The notes under the pieces were generated by a model. It was given only the letters and a program-made list of their open reading frames with translations, was not told the origin of the DNA and did not search any database. A program made the translations under genes and the position numbers. Shown piece by piece: positions 15,995-24,084 of a stretch of DNA of 64,000 nucleotides; within the stretch, counting starts at the first letter, position 1, and every line of letters begins with the position of its first letter. Location of the stretch: NCBI RefSeq assembly GCF_032334255.1, contig NZ_JAUHMF010000001.1, positions 1,674,001 to 1,738,000 on the forward strand, read 5' to 3'. The DNA is from Thermanaerothrix solaris (GTDB lineage Bacteria; Chloroflexota; Anaerolineae; Anaerolineales; Anaerolineaceae).

Positions 15995-16729
15995 CTACAC
16001 CTCATCCTCCAAGCCGGCTTGGATAGCTTCACGAAGGGTCTTCAGGGCAACAGGTGCATCGGCACCTTCGGCAGAGAGATAGAGGGTAGTACCGCAATCA
16101 GCACCCAGTTGTAACAATGAGAGCAGGCTTTTACCATCGGCCACCCGCTCCCCCAGGCGCACGCGGATGGTAGCCTGGAATTGCTTGGCCAGACGCACAA
16201 AAACGGTAGCCGGGCGGGCATGCAAACCATGCTTATTGCGCAGAGTTACTGCAACCTCACCCTCAAAAGCGGAGCGAGACGGGGCAGGAGCTTCGACCGG
16301 GGGCTCGCCGGTAAGCGCCAGGATGATCTCGGCAACATCGGATGTATCCACCAGCCGTTGCACCTGCTGACCATCTTGAAGCAGACGCGTCAGCCGTCGC
16401 AACACCCCCAGGTGCTCATCGGAGCGAGCGGCGATTCCGATGATGAGATGAGCCGTGGCATCGGGACGCCAGGCTACGCCTGTAGGTACCTGTAGCACGG
16501 CAATACCGGTCTTGAGGATGAGATCACGATCCTCCGGCAAGCCATGAGGAATGGCGACGCCGTGACCAAGATAGGTGTCAGCCACTTCTTCACGCTTGAG
16601 CATACTTTCGGTATATGCCGGCTGAATATGGCCGGTATCCGCTAATAATTGCGCTACCGCCCGGATAGCAGTTTCTTTATCCGTCGGTTGGGCGCCCAGC
16701 ATCACTTGGGCTGGGGAAAGGGTGAGCAT
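15995..16729 (-). CDS. fruB: PTS EIIA-HPr fusion protein
   Basis: The 244-residue protein joins two phosphocarrier domains. Residues 1-~145 are a mannitol/fructose-type EIIA with the phospho-His in LGHGVAIPHG (second His). A short Pro/Ala linker follows. Residues ~155-244 are HPr, with the phospho-His in RNKHGLHARPATVFV. E. coli FruB has the same EIIA...HPr order with a middle domain that is missing here. The HPr domain lacks an obvious regulatory Ser-46 region of the Gram-positive type (ADGKSLLSLL has Ser at the right place, so control cannot be excluded). No enzyme I gene is in the window. It is the first gene of the operon. Confidence 0.92.
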   Translation of the reverse strand: MLTLSPAQVMLGAQPTDKETAIRAVAQLLADTGHIQPAYTESMLKREEVADTYLGHGVAIPHGLPEDRDLILKTGIAVLQVPTGVAWRPDATAHLIIGIAARSDEHLGVLRRLTRLLQDGQQVQRLVDTSDVAEIILALTGEPPVEAPAPSRSAFEGEVAVTLRNKHGLHARPATVFVRLAKQFQATIRVRLGERVADGKSLLSLLQLGADCGTTLYLSAEGADAPVALKTLREAIQAGLEDEV

Positions 16730-16762
16730 GTAAACCTCCTGGGGGAAAGACGGGCGAAGATC

Positions 16763-16776
16763 TGTAATCGTTTACA
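16763..16776. promoter_or_regulatory. Operator 1 of the fructose LacI-type regulator
   Basis: TGTAATCGTTTACA is a LacI-type near-palindrome centred on CG. It lies right where the fru transcript should start (7 bp past the -10 box). Nearly the same site is repeated in the opposite orientation at 16882-16895, before the regulator gene. Confidence 0.85.
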
Positions 16777-16782
16777 ATGTAT

Positions 16783-16810
16783 ATTATAAATATTTAGCGA
16801 GATTTGTCAA
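16783..16810 (-). promoter_or_regulatory. Promoter of the fruBKA operon
   Basis: On the minus strand TTGACA (16810-16805) and TATAAT (16788-16783) are exact boxes with a 16-bp spacer. Operator 1 covers the likely start site, so the regulator should repress by blocking initiation. Confidence 0.88.
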
Positions 16811-16881
16811 GATATGGGTCGTAAATAGCCTTAAAAAACCCGCTTTAATGCCCACTATAGCTTTTTGATGCCGACTTTATC

Positions 16882-16895
16882 AGTAAACGATTACA
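16882..16895. promoter_or_regulatory. Operator 2, before the regulator gene
   Basis: AGTAAACGATTACA matches operator 1 (read in reverse) at 13 of 14 bases. It lies ~30-43 bp upstream of the regulator's -10 box, suggesting autoregulation or looping with operator 1, 119 bp away. Confidence 0.75.
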
Positions 16896-16921
16896 GAATA
16901 AAACGCCATTCCAGAGGCTTG

Positions 16922-16930
16922 TGCTATAAT
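16922..16930 (+). promoter_or_regulatory. Extended -10 promoter of the regulator gene
   Basis: TGCTATAAT (TGn plus exact -10 box, 16922-16930) lies 33 bp before the ATG at 16964. No good -35 box is present at 16-18 bp. Confidence 0.65.
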
Positions 16931-16963
16931 GAACATGATCTCGCAACCGGGAGCGAAAGGTTT

Positions 16964-17959
16964 ATGCCAAGCATCAAGGATGTGGCACGCGCCGCCGGCG
17001 TATCAACGGCGACCGTCTCGCGGGTTCTGGCCGATAAGCCTTACGTCAGCCCCGAGATGCGTCGGCGCGTGTTGGAAGCGGTGGAACGCCTGGGTTACCG
17101 CCCTAACTTAGTGGCGCGTGGGTTGCGCGCCCAACAGACCAATACCATTGGACTGCTCGTCTCCGACATTCGCAACCCTTATTTCACCGACGTCAGCCGC
17201 GCCGTAGAAGATCTGGCTTACGAACACGGCTTCACCCTCTTCCTGGGTAATACCGATGAAAACCCCCAAAAGGAAGCCCTCTACCTCCAATCCATGCGCG
17301 ATCATAATGTTGCGGGCCTGATCTTCTCCCCCACTCGCCACGCCTCGGAGCACTTTACCAAGCTTAATCTCACCATCCCAACCGTGGTGATTGACCGCGC
17401 TGTCCGTGAGGGCGATGTAGATATGGTATTGATTGACAACATCGAAGCCGCCTATCGCCTGACCAACCATCTATTGGAACAGGGCTACACCCGCCTGGTG
17501 GGGCTTTTTGGGGAAACGAGTGTAACCGGACGCGAACGCCAGCGCGGGTTTGAAAAGGCCCTGCGCGAGCACAATCTGGCTCCCTTGCAAATGCGCTTTC
17601 TACCTCCTTACATTCAGGCCGGCTATGAAGCCACTCGCGCCCTGCTACAAGCCCAACCCCCACCCGATGCCATCCTGGCCACCAACAGTCTGTTACTGGC
17701 CGGTGCGCTCAAAGCCATTCGAGAGGCTGGCTTCCCTATCCCGGAGGCTATTGGCTTAGCTGGCTTTGACGAAACCACCTGGACACCGCTGGTTGATCCC
17801 CCATTGACCGTCATTGCCCAACCGACCTACGAGATCGGGCGTATGGCCATGCGTATGCTTCTGGAACGTTTGGAAAACCCCGACCTGCCCTACCGCCAGG
17901 TGATCCTCAAAGGGCAATTGTTGGTGCGGCGCTCCACCCAGCGCCGCCCTGGGGTATAA
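16964..17959 (+). CDS. LacI-family regulator of the fructose operon
   Basis: The 331-residue repressor has an N-terminal helix-turn-helix (IKDVARAAGVSTATVSRVLADKPYVS, residues 3-~28) and hinge (RPNLVARGLR), then a periplasmic-binding-protein-like effector domain with GLLVSDIRNPYFTD and AGFDETTWTPLVDPPLTV. The ATG at 16964 gives the standard LacI start MPSIKDVA; an earlier in-frame start would include the promoter. It is divergent from fruBKA with the operator pair between them, so fructose 1-phosphate or fructose 1,6-bisphosphate is the likely inducer (known for FruR-type regulators; inferred here). It is a true LacI-type protein of normal length. Confidence 0.92.
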   Translation: MPSIKDVARAAGVSTATVSRVLADKPYVSPEMRRRVLEAVERLGYRPNLVARGLRAQQTNTIGLLVSDIRNPYFTDVSRAVEDLAYEHGFTLFLGNTDENPQKEALYLQSMRDHNVAGLIFSPTRHASEHFTKLNLTIPTVVIDRAVREGDVDMVLIDNIEAAYRLTNHLLEQGYTRLVGLFGETSVTGRERQRGFEKALREHNLAPLQMRFLPPYIQAGYEATRALLQAQPPPDAILATNSLLLAGALKAIREAGFPIPEAIGLAGFDETTWTPLVDPPLTVIAQPTYEIGRMAMRMLLERLENPDLPYRQVILKGQLLVRRSTQRRPGV

Positions 17960-17983
17960 TGAGGGCAGGTTGAGGTCAAAGTT

Positions 17984-18895
17984 ATGGTCTTTGAGGTCAA
18001 CGATTATCACGAATTGGTAGATCTATTGCGCAAGCATCCGGAATGGCGGGAAGAACTGCGCCGTCTGTTGCTCAGCGAGGATTTTCTCGCCCTCCCTCAG
18101 GAGGTTCGAGAACTTTCGCGCGTGGTACGTGAACTGGCCGAGGCCCAAAAGCGCAGCGAAGAGCGTCTGACGCGCCTTGAACAAACCGTCGCCGAACTGG
18201 CCGAGGCCCAAAAGCGCAGCGAAGAGCGTCTGACGCGCCTTGAACAAACCGTCGCCGAACTGGCCGAGGCCCAAAAGCGCAGCGAAGAGCGTCTGACGCG
18301 CCTTGAACAAACCGTCGCCGAACTAGCCGAGGCCCAAAAGCGCACCGAACAGGCCGTGGCCGAACTGGCTGAAGCCCAGAAGCGCACCGAGGAACGTTTG
18401 ACTCGCGTGGAGATAGCCCAGGCGCGCACTGACGAGCGTCTGACGCGCTTGGAGCAACGGGTAGACCGTTTGGCTTACGAAATGGGTGGGTTGAAGGCTG
18501 CTTTTGGCGCCACGCTCGAGGAAGAGGCGGCCAGTGTAGTGGAGTTCGTCCTGCGTCACAAGGGTTACCGCCTGCTCGGGGACGCAGTCAACCTGCGTCT
18601 CAATGGCGAGGTGGATGTTGCGCTGCGGGTTGAGGATGCGCAGGGGCAACAGTACTCGGTCCTGGTCGAATCCAAGGCACGCCTAAGCCGCCGCGATGTG
18701 CAAGCGTGGGTGCAGCGAATGCGCTCTGCCGGGTGGCAGAAGCGCCTGAGCAAGGCCGGCTTTCCTCCCCCTTACCTGGTGTATGTGTTTGCCATTCGCG
18801 CCGATGTGGGAGCACGCGAAGCAGTCGCCGAACACGGCATTGGGTTGCTGCGAGGCGAGGGAGAAATGATTGCCCCCACGGGCAGCATCGGCTAA
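17984..18895 (+). CDS. Coiled-coil protein with PD-(D/E)XK-like C-terminal domain
   Basis: The 303-residue protein has a short N-terminal segment, a long charged coiled coil (~residues 45-165) made of 21-residue units of the type ELAEAQKRSEERLTRLEQTVA, and a C-terminal domain (~185-303) with a nuclease-like core: GEVDVAL (Glu209, Asp211) and LVESKA (Glu229, Lys231), the order expected for PD-(D/E)XK enzymes. Three coiled-coil units are encoded by identical 63-bp repeats (18131-18319). Similar proteins occur in Chloroflexota and cyanobacteria, often as multi-copy genes of unknown role. GGTATAAT at 17953-17960, overlapping the regulator's stop, may be its own promoter. Nuclease activity is a hypothesis. 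Confidence 0.75.
   Translation: MVFEVNDYHELVDLLRKHPEWREELRRLLLSEDFLALPQEVRELSRVVRELAEAQKRSEERLTRLEQTVAELAEAQKRSEERLTRLEQTVAELAEAQKRSEERLTRLEQTVAELAEAQKRTEQAVAELAEAQKRTEERLTRVEIAQARTDERLTRLEQRVDRLAYEMGGLKAAFGATLEEEAASVVEFVLRHKGYRLLGDAVNLRLNGEVDVALRVEDAQGQQYSVLVESKARLSRRDVQAWVQRMRSAGWQKRLSKAGFPPPYLVYVFAIRADVGAREAVAEHGIGLLRGEGEMIAPTGSIG
18131..18319 (+). repeat. Three identical 63-bp tandem repeats inside a coding region
   Basis: Units at 18131-18193, 18194-18256 and 18257-18319 appear identical base for base; a fourth, diverged unit starts at 18320. Each encodes 21 residues (three heptads) of coiled coil. The lack of silent differences points to recent duplication or ongoing copy-number change. 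Confidence 0.92.
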
Positions 18896-19053
18896 TGCGC
18901 GATTGCATGAATTCCCGAAATTTCATCCCCAAAATTTCTTGCCACGTTCCCGAACAGGTATAAACTGGTAAATAAGGGTTAGGGTTTGGTGCGTCTGCGG
19001 CGAGGCGCTTCTATCCATACCTCGTCCCTTCATTTTCTTCGTGAGGTGCGCCT

Positions 19054-22000
19054 GTGGCCGGTCGTGCCTGTTATACCCTCACCCACTTTCTGACTCTGCT
19101 GGCCCTGATCGCTTTCAGCGTTACCCACTCCGTCCCTCGCACCGCAAACGCCGCCGATGCCTCCCCGCCCCGTTATGTCATCGTCGCGCCGAGCGAATTC
19201 ATCACGGCACTCCAACCCCTGCGGGCCCTCAAAATAGCCCAGGGCTTTGAAACCACCCTGCTAACCGTGGAAGCGTGCGGGAACAGCACCGCCGGCATCA
19301 AGGCTTGCCTGCGTACCGTTTACGAAACCAACACCTCGACCCCGCTCTATGTATTGTTAGTCGGGACAACCGATCACCTGCCGGCCTGGACTTCGCGGCT
19401 TAATCCCAACCGCCAAACCGATCTCTACTACACCACCATGGACGGCAGCCTGGACTACACGCCGAACTTTATCTTGGGGCGGCTGCCGGTGGGCTCAACC
19501 GAGGAACTGAGCCACGTGATCGCCGCCTGGCAGGCCTATGCCAGTTTAGCCGGGGATGAGGCCTGGCTGCGCCGCGCCGCCTTCCTCGCCACAAACCACC
19601 CAGATGAACGCCTGAACGCCGAAGCCACCCTCAACGACCTGATCACCACCTATACTGCCCCCCGTGGCTACCTGGGCCGTTTCCCAGCATCCGATCAGAT
19701 TGGCGGCGATCGCCTGTATGCCTACACTTATGCCGCCGATCGTGAGGCAGTACGCGCGGCATTGAATGAGGGACGTAGCCTGGTGGTTTACCTGGGCGAG
19801 GTAGCGTTGACCGCCCTACCCGAAGCGGGCACCCTCAGCGCCTGGAAAGCCCCTGCCTTTGATCAAAATGACGTGCGCGCCCTCAACGCTAACTCGATCC
19901 CACTGGTGCTTTCCTTCGCTGGCCGCAGTGCCGATTTCACCCTCGGTGAGGCACTGGGTGAAACCTGGGTGCGCAACGCCGACCATGGCGCGCTGGTCTT
20001 CATCGGCGCCGCCCAGGAAACTCAGTGGGCGTTGGATCGTGCTCTGGCGCGTGCCTTTTTCGCCGCGCTCTTTGCTGAACCCACCCCCAGTCTTGGTCAG
20101 GCCCTGCAAACCGCCCTGACCGCCCTCGCTGCCGACTACCCCAATGACGCCCGCCGCTACTGGGAAGCCTACACCCTACTTGGCGATCCCGCATTACAGC
20201 CGCATCTTTTCTCGCTTCGCGGTGATTTCAGCCTTTCCCTCCAGCCCGCTTCCTTGGCCCTGTGCGCCGGGAGTGCGATCACTGCCCAGGTGACCTTACA
20301 ACCGCTTCAGGGCTTCAGCGCACCGGTCAGCCTGAGGTTAAACACACCCCCTGCCGGGGTTCAAGGTGCCTTTCTACCCACCCGCCTTATCCCACCCGGC
20401 AGTAGCACGCTCACCCTGAGTGCGGATGCCGGTGTGGCAACCGGCTCGTATCTACTTAACCTGCTAGCCACGTCAGAGACCCAAACGCACACGCTTATAA
20501 TCCCGCTTCAGGTGTCAGCAGCGCTACCGACATCCCCGGCGCTCACAGCACCCGCAGTAGGCGCGAACGGCGTGTCTTTGAAACCCACCTTCGCTTGGCA
20601 GGGCGACCCTGCCACCGTGGCTTACACCTTGGAGATCGCCCGCGATAGCACATTTACCACGCCGGTGTTGGTCATTAGTGCGCTTGCCCAGACCTATTTC
20701 GTACCCTTTGAGCCCTTGCCGGCCAATACCCTGCTCTACTGGCGGGTGCGCGCCCAAACCCCCTGTGGTGAGCGCACTTCATCCACCGGCTTTTTCACCA
20801 CCCGCCCACTTCCTGGCGCCTGTCCCACCGGCGCGGCAACACTCACCGCATTTGCGACCAACGTCGCTGCATCGGAACCGACCTGGCAGTTGGGTAACTG
20901 GGTGATTACGAACACATCGGCGCATTCGACACCCTACGCCTTTCATGTCGAACCGCCCTCCACGCCGATCATGTACAGCCTGGTTTCGCCACCAATCACC
21001 CTACCCGCCGCGGCGGAAACCCTTCCCCAGACCCTCACTTTCTGGCTGCGCGCCGATTTGGAAGGCAACGGTACCACGTGTTATGATGGATTGGTTTTAC
21101 AGATCTCAACCAATGACGGCGAGTCCTGGGACGACGTACCACTCACCGCTTATCTGGAAGGTGCACCAACGGGAACACTGGTTGCGTCGCGGGGGAACCC
21201 GCTTGGCAGGAAAACGGGTTGGTGCGGTGTGTCCGATTGGCAACCGGTGCGCGTGGACTTGACCGATGACGCCGGCCAGACCCTGCGCCTGCGTTGGGCA
21301 GTGGGTAGTGATGACCGCAACGAGAGTCCAGGCACTTGGGTGGATGACGTGCAAATCACGACCTGCCAAAGCCCGCCCCGCTATGCCCTGACCTTGCTCC
21401 CGGCCACCAGTGAACAGGTGGCACATGGGGGTGAAACCGTGATCCACACCCTGACCCTGACCAACAGTGGTAGTTCCGCTGCCACGGTTGACCTTTCTTT
21501 AACCTCCGGCGCCTGGGCAACGACCCTACAAACCCCAGCGTCGCTTTCATTGGCAGCAGGGGAGAGTGCGGAGATCCAAATCGCCGTGACCTTACCCACA
21601 GACGGCACGATCATCGAAGACGTTGCGGTGCTGACTGCAACCGTGCGCGAACAAGCCGACGTCGGTGCCACTGCCACCTTGCACAGTCGGCGGCATGATT
21701 ATGCCTTTGCCCTCACCACCCCCCATCTGAACTTGGAAACCCCGCCGGGGATATCCTTTCCCATTCCTTTGACTCTGCGTAACACCGGCACCTTACCGCT
21801 CACCCTGGATTTTCGCGCCACCTCAACTCAAGGCTGGGAGGTTACGCCGCCTGCCCCCCTTATGCTGAACGTGGGGGAAGCCCGTTCCCTGGCATTGTTC
21901 GTCAATGTTCCGGTGGGGGCAACCGCCGGCCTGGTGGACACTCTCACCCTGGATGCCCAAGCCCAAGGCGCCGCCATCCCTTCCCAGCACTTGGAGATTA

Positions 22001-22377
22001 CGCTGACCGTCTTGCCCGAACCTCAACCGCAAATAACCTTCCTCACCCCGCCATCCTACCTGCCCCGCGGTGGTCATGCTACGATCGGGATCAGGGTAAC
22101 TAACCGGGGCAACTTCCTCGACACTCTGGCCGTGGACGCCTCTATTGCCGCCCCACTGAGCGCCTCACTCACTGCGGAATGCAGAAACGTTACGCTCGAC
22201 CCCGGTGCCGACACCACCTGCCCGCTCACCCTCAGCGTGCCAGCCGGTGCAGAAAAGGGGTTTTATTCCCTTGAGATCTGTGTGGCTTCCGCATATGAGC
22301 CACAAGTGCGCCGGTGCCAATCCACCGTTCTCCAAGTAACCGACTGGCTGACCTTCCTGCCGTTGGTGGGACGTTAA
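19054..22377 (+). CDS. Large secreted protein with decayed gingipain-like (C25) domain
   Basis: The protein has 1107 residues from a GTG with GAGGT upstream. A signal sequence spans ~1-33. Residues ~40-385 resemble the peptidase C25 (gingipain) fold: YVIVAPSEF, LYVLLVGTTDHLPAW, DLYYTTMDGSLDYTPNFILGRLPV, and the final AYTLLGDPALQPHL. The catalytic His motif (normally GHG) reads GEV at 248-250 and the catalytic Cys position reads FAGRSADF (Gly290), so the dyad is lost. Then come an Ig-like region, a fibronectin-like region (PTFAWQGDPATVAYTLEIARD), a domain with paired Cys (~595-770), and two or three NEW3/CARDB-like beta domains. The protein ends FLPLVGR. It is probably an adhesin or surface scaffold instead of a protease. 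It overlaps the convergent nadE by 4 bp. Confidence 0.8.
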   Translation: MAGRACYTLTHFLTLLALIAFSVTHSVPRTANAADASPPRYVIVAPSEFITALQPLRALKIAQGFETTLLTVEACGNSTAGIKACLRTVYETNTSTPLYVLLVGTTDHLPAWTSRLNPNRQTDLYYTTMDGSLDYTPNFILGRLPVGSTEELSHVIAAWQAYASLAGDEAWLRRAAFLATNHPDERLNAEATLNDLITTYTAPRGYLGRFPASDQIGGDRLYAYTYAADREAVRAALNEGRSLVVYLGEVALTALPEAGTLSAWKAPAFDQNDVRALNANSIPLVLSFAGRSADFTLGEALGETWVRNADHGALVFIGAAQETQWALDRALARAFFAALFAEPTPSLGQALQTALTALAADYPNDARRYWEAYTLLGDPALQPHLFSLRGDFSLSLQPASLALCAGSAITAQVTLQPLQGFSAPVSLRLNTPPAGVQGAFLPTRLIPPGSSTLTLSADAGVATGSYLLNLLATSETQTHTLIIPLQVSAALPTSPALTAPAVGANGVSLKPTFAWQGDPATVAYTLEIARDSTFTTPVLVISALAQTYFVPFEPLPANTLLYWRVRAQTPCGERTSSTGFFTTRPLPGACPTGAATLTAFATNVAASEPTWQLGNWVITNTSAHSTPYAFHVEPPSTPIMYSLVSPPITLPAAAETLPQTLTFWLRADLEGNGTTCYDGLVLQISTNDGESWDDVPLTAYLEGAPTGTLVASRGNPLGRKTGWCGVSDWQPVRVDLTDDAGQTLRLRWAVGSDDRNESPGTWVDDVQITTCQSPPRYALTLLPATSEQVAHGGETVIHTLTLTNSGSSAATVDLSLTSGAWATTLQTPASLSLAAGESAEIQIAVTLPTDGTIIEDVAVLTATVREQADVGATATLHSRRHDYAFALTTPHLNLETPPGISFPIPLTLRNTGTLPLTLDFRATSTQGWEVTPPAPLMLNVGEARSLALFVNVPVGATAGLVDTLTLDAQAQGAAIPSQHLEITLTVLPEPQPQITFLTPPSYLPRGGHATIGIRVTNRGNFLDTLAVDASIAAPLSASLTAECRNVTLDPGADTTCPLTLSVPAGAEKGFYSLEICVASAYEPQVRRCQSTVLQVTDWLTFLPLVGR

Positions 22378-23201
22378 GTTCCCCAATCACGTAAGTAAAG
22401 GAAATCATAGCCCACAGTGCGATAGGATAGTTTGGCAATGATCGGGGGCATACGTTTGAATTGATTGCGGCGAATGCGCTCCATGACCTGATACACGAAC
22501 TCCGGCGCAAACCCAGCATCCACACACTCTTCGGGGCTATAGCGTTCATCTACCAGCAGGTAGAGCAACCGATCCACCTCGGCGTAGGTAAAGCCCAGTT
22601 CGCCCTCATCAGTCTGTCCCTTCCATAGGTCTGCCGAAGGGGGTTTGGTCAGGATGGATTCGGGCACACCCATCGCCCGCGCCAGTTGGCGCACCTGAGT
22701 CTTATAGAGATCACCCAGTGGGTTGATAGCGCAGGCCGAGTCGCCGTAAAGAGTGGTGTAGCCGAGCAGGATTTCGGTTTTGTTGCTGGTGCCGACCACC
22801 AAACCCCGAAACGCTGCCGATTGATCATAAAGCACGATCATGCGTGCGCGCGCCATGATGTTGCCGCGCCGCACCGCATCCATATCGGGAAAGCGCTCAA
22901 AAAGTGGCTCCACCATCTCGGTAATGGGGATGGTGACGGACTGAACGCCCAAGGCGTCAATAACTTTCTGGGCATCTTCCAGTGAATCGGGGGACGACGT
23001 GCGGTAGGGCATGCGCACGGCCAGGACGTTCTGCGGCCCTAACGCCTCGGCGGCCAGGTAGCATGAGAGCGCCGAATCAATGCCGCCTGAAAGCCCCACC
23101 ACAGCGCGTTCAAAGCCCATCCGGGTGATCTCGCTGCGGATGAAACTGGTCAGAATTTTACGCACCAAGTCGGTGTTGATGGTTAAATCAATTGTGGTCA
23201 T
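22374..23201 (-). CDS. nadE: NAD synthetase (ATP-pyrophosphatase domain)
   Basis: The 275-residue protein starts at the ATG at 23201 (MTTIDLTINTD); the longer frame upstream overlaps the nitrilase gene. It makes NAD from deamido-NAD, ATP and an ammonia source. The PP-ATPase loop is VVGLSGGIDSALSCYLAAEAL; later GTSNKTEILLGYTTLYGDSACAINPLGDLYKTQVRQLA and PPSADLWKGQTDEGELGF are clear NadE signatures. The length equals the ammonia-dependent form. The gene directly upstream (13 bp) encodes a nitrilase-type protein like the glutaminase half of long NadE enzymes, so the two may form a split glutamine-dependent synthetase. Confidence 0.94.
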   Translation of the reverse strand: MTTIDLTINTDLVRKILTSFIRSEITRMGFERAVVGLSGGIDSALSCYLAAEALGPQNVLAVRMPYRTSSPDSLEDAQKVIDALGVQSVTIPITEMVEPLFERFPDMDAVRRGNIMARARMIVLYDQSAAFRGLVVGTSNKTEILLGYTTLYGDSACAINPLGDLYKTQVRQLARAMGVPESILTKPPSADLWKGQTDEGELGFTYAEVDRLLYLLVDERYSPEECVDAGFAPEFVYQVMERIRRNQFKRMPPIIAKLSYRTVGYDFLYLRDWGT

Positions 23202-23214
23202 TGGGCTTCCTCCC

Positions 23215-24084
23215 TCAGCGCCCGCTGTTGCCCTGGCGCTGCCCCAAAATGCGGGCCAGTTCACGCTGCACCAAGGCAGTGCGCTCATCCCGCAGCAGGG
23301 GCAAGCGGTAACGGGTGCGGTGCAGTTGGTTGAGATCAATCTCGGTGAGCAACAGAGCTTCCTCATGATAAGGCGCGTGGGCGATCACGTTTCCCTCAGG
23401 GTCGTAAACCGCCGATCCACCCCAGAAGTTCAAGCCATCTTCATAGCCAACGCGATTAGTGTGAGCGATAAACGCGGTAAATAGACTGGCATAGCCGCGG
23501 TTGATGTGATCCACCCAACGCGCCGAACCCAAGCGCTCATCGCGGCTAAGACCGCGCCCGGGCGAGGCCGAGGCGAACAGGAACAGATCAGCTCCATCCA
23601 ACCAGAGCAAATAGGGCGGTGAAGCATGCCAGAAATCTTCACAGATCAGCATCCCCACGCGGCCAAAGCGGGTATCGAAGGCCTGCACGGCATCACCCCA
23701 GGCAAAGAAACGTCCTTCGTCGAACAGCCCGTATGTGGGCAGATAGACCTTGCGATGCACGTGCACTACCTCGCCTTGGGAGAGATAGGCCGCGGCAATG
23801 AAAAAGCGGCTGCGGCGATCTTCTTCGACAAAGCCAACCATAATATCCAGATGCTGGCTGGCGGCCAACAAAGGGGCAAAGAGAGGATCATCAGCGACCG
23901 GGCGGTGAGCAACCTGGGGCACCAGGTCTTGCAGCACATAGCCGGTCAGTGAGAGTTCCGGGAAGAGGATCAGATCAGCGCCTTGTTGGTGCGCCTCGTG
24001 GATCAACGCCAGATGTTTCTCTAAATTGGCCTGGGGCATGCCCAGGCGGGTGTTGATTTGCGCCAGAGCCAGAGTTAACTTCAT
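23215..24084 (-). CDS. Nitrilase-superfamily amidase, likely partner of NadE
   Basis: The protein has 289 residues from the ATG at 24084. It is a carbon-nitrogen hydrolase with the Glu-Lys-Cys triad in the expected order: FPELSLTGY (Glu), HRKVYLPTYGLFDEGRFF (Lys) and GMLICEDFWH (Cys). The KVYLPTYGLFDEGRFF and ICEDFWH stretches are the type seen in the glutaminase domain of glutamine-dependent NAD synthetases. Its start overlaps the stop of the Lgt-like gene (ATGA) and its stop lies 13 bp before nadE, so translation is probably coupled. The likely job is to release ammonia from glutamine for NadE. A stand-alone omega-amidase is the alternative. Confidence 0.87.
   Translation of the reverse strand: MKLTLALAQINTRLGMPQANLEKHLALIHEAHQQGADLILFPELSLTGYVLQDLVPQVAHRPVADDPLFAPLLAASQHLDIMVGFVEEDRRSRFFIAAAYLSQGEVVHVHRKVYLPTYGLFDEGRFFAWGDAVQAFDTRFGRVGMLICEDFWHASPPYLLWLDGADLFLFASASPGRGLSRDERLGSARWVDHINRGYASLFTAFIAHTNRVGYEDGLNFWGGSAVYDPEGNVIAHAPYHEEALLLTEIDLNQLHRTRYRLPLLRDERTALVQRELARILGQRQGNSGR

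Noticed and set aside
18131..18319. Tandem repeats considered as a CRISPR array
   Set aside because: The units are 63 bp with no spacers between them and they encode heptads of a coiled coil in frame.
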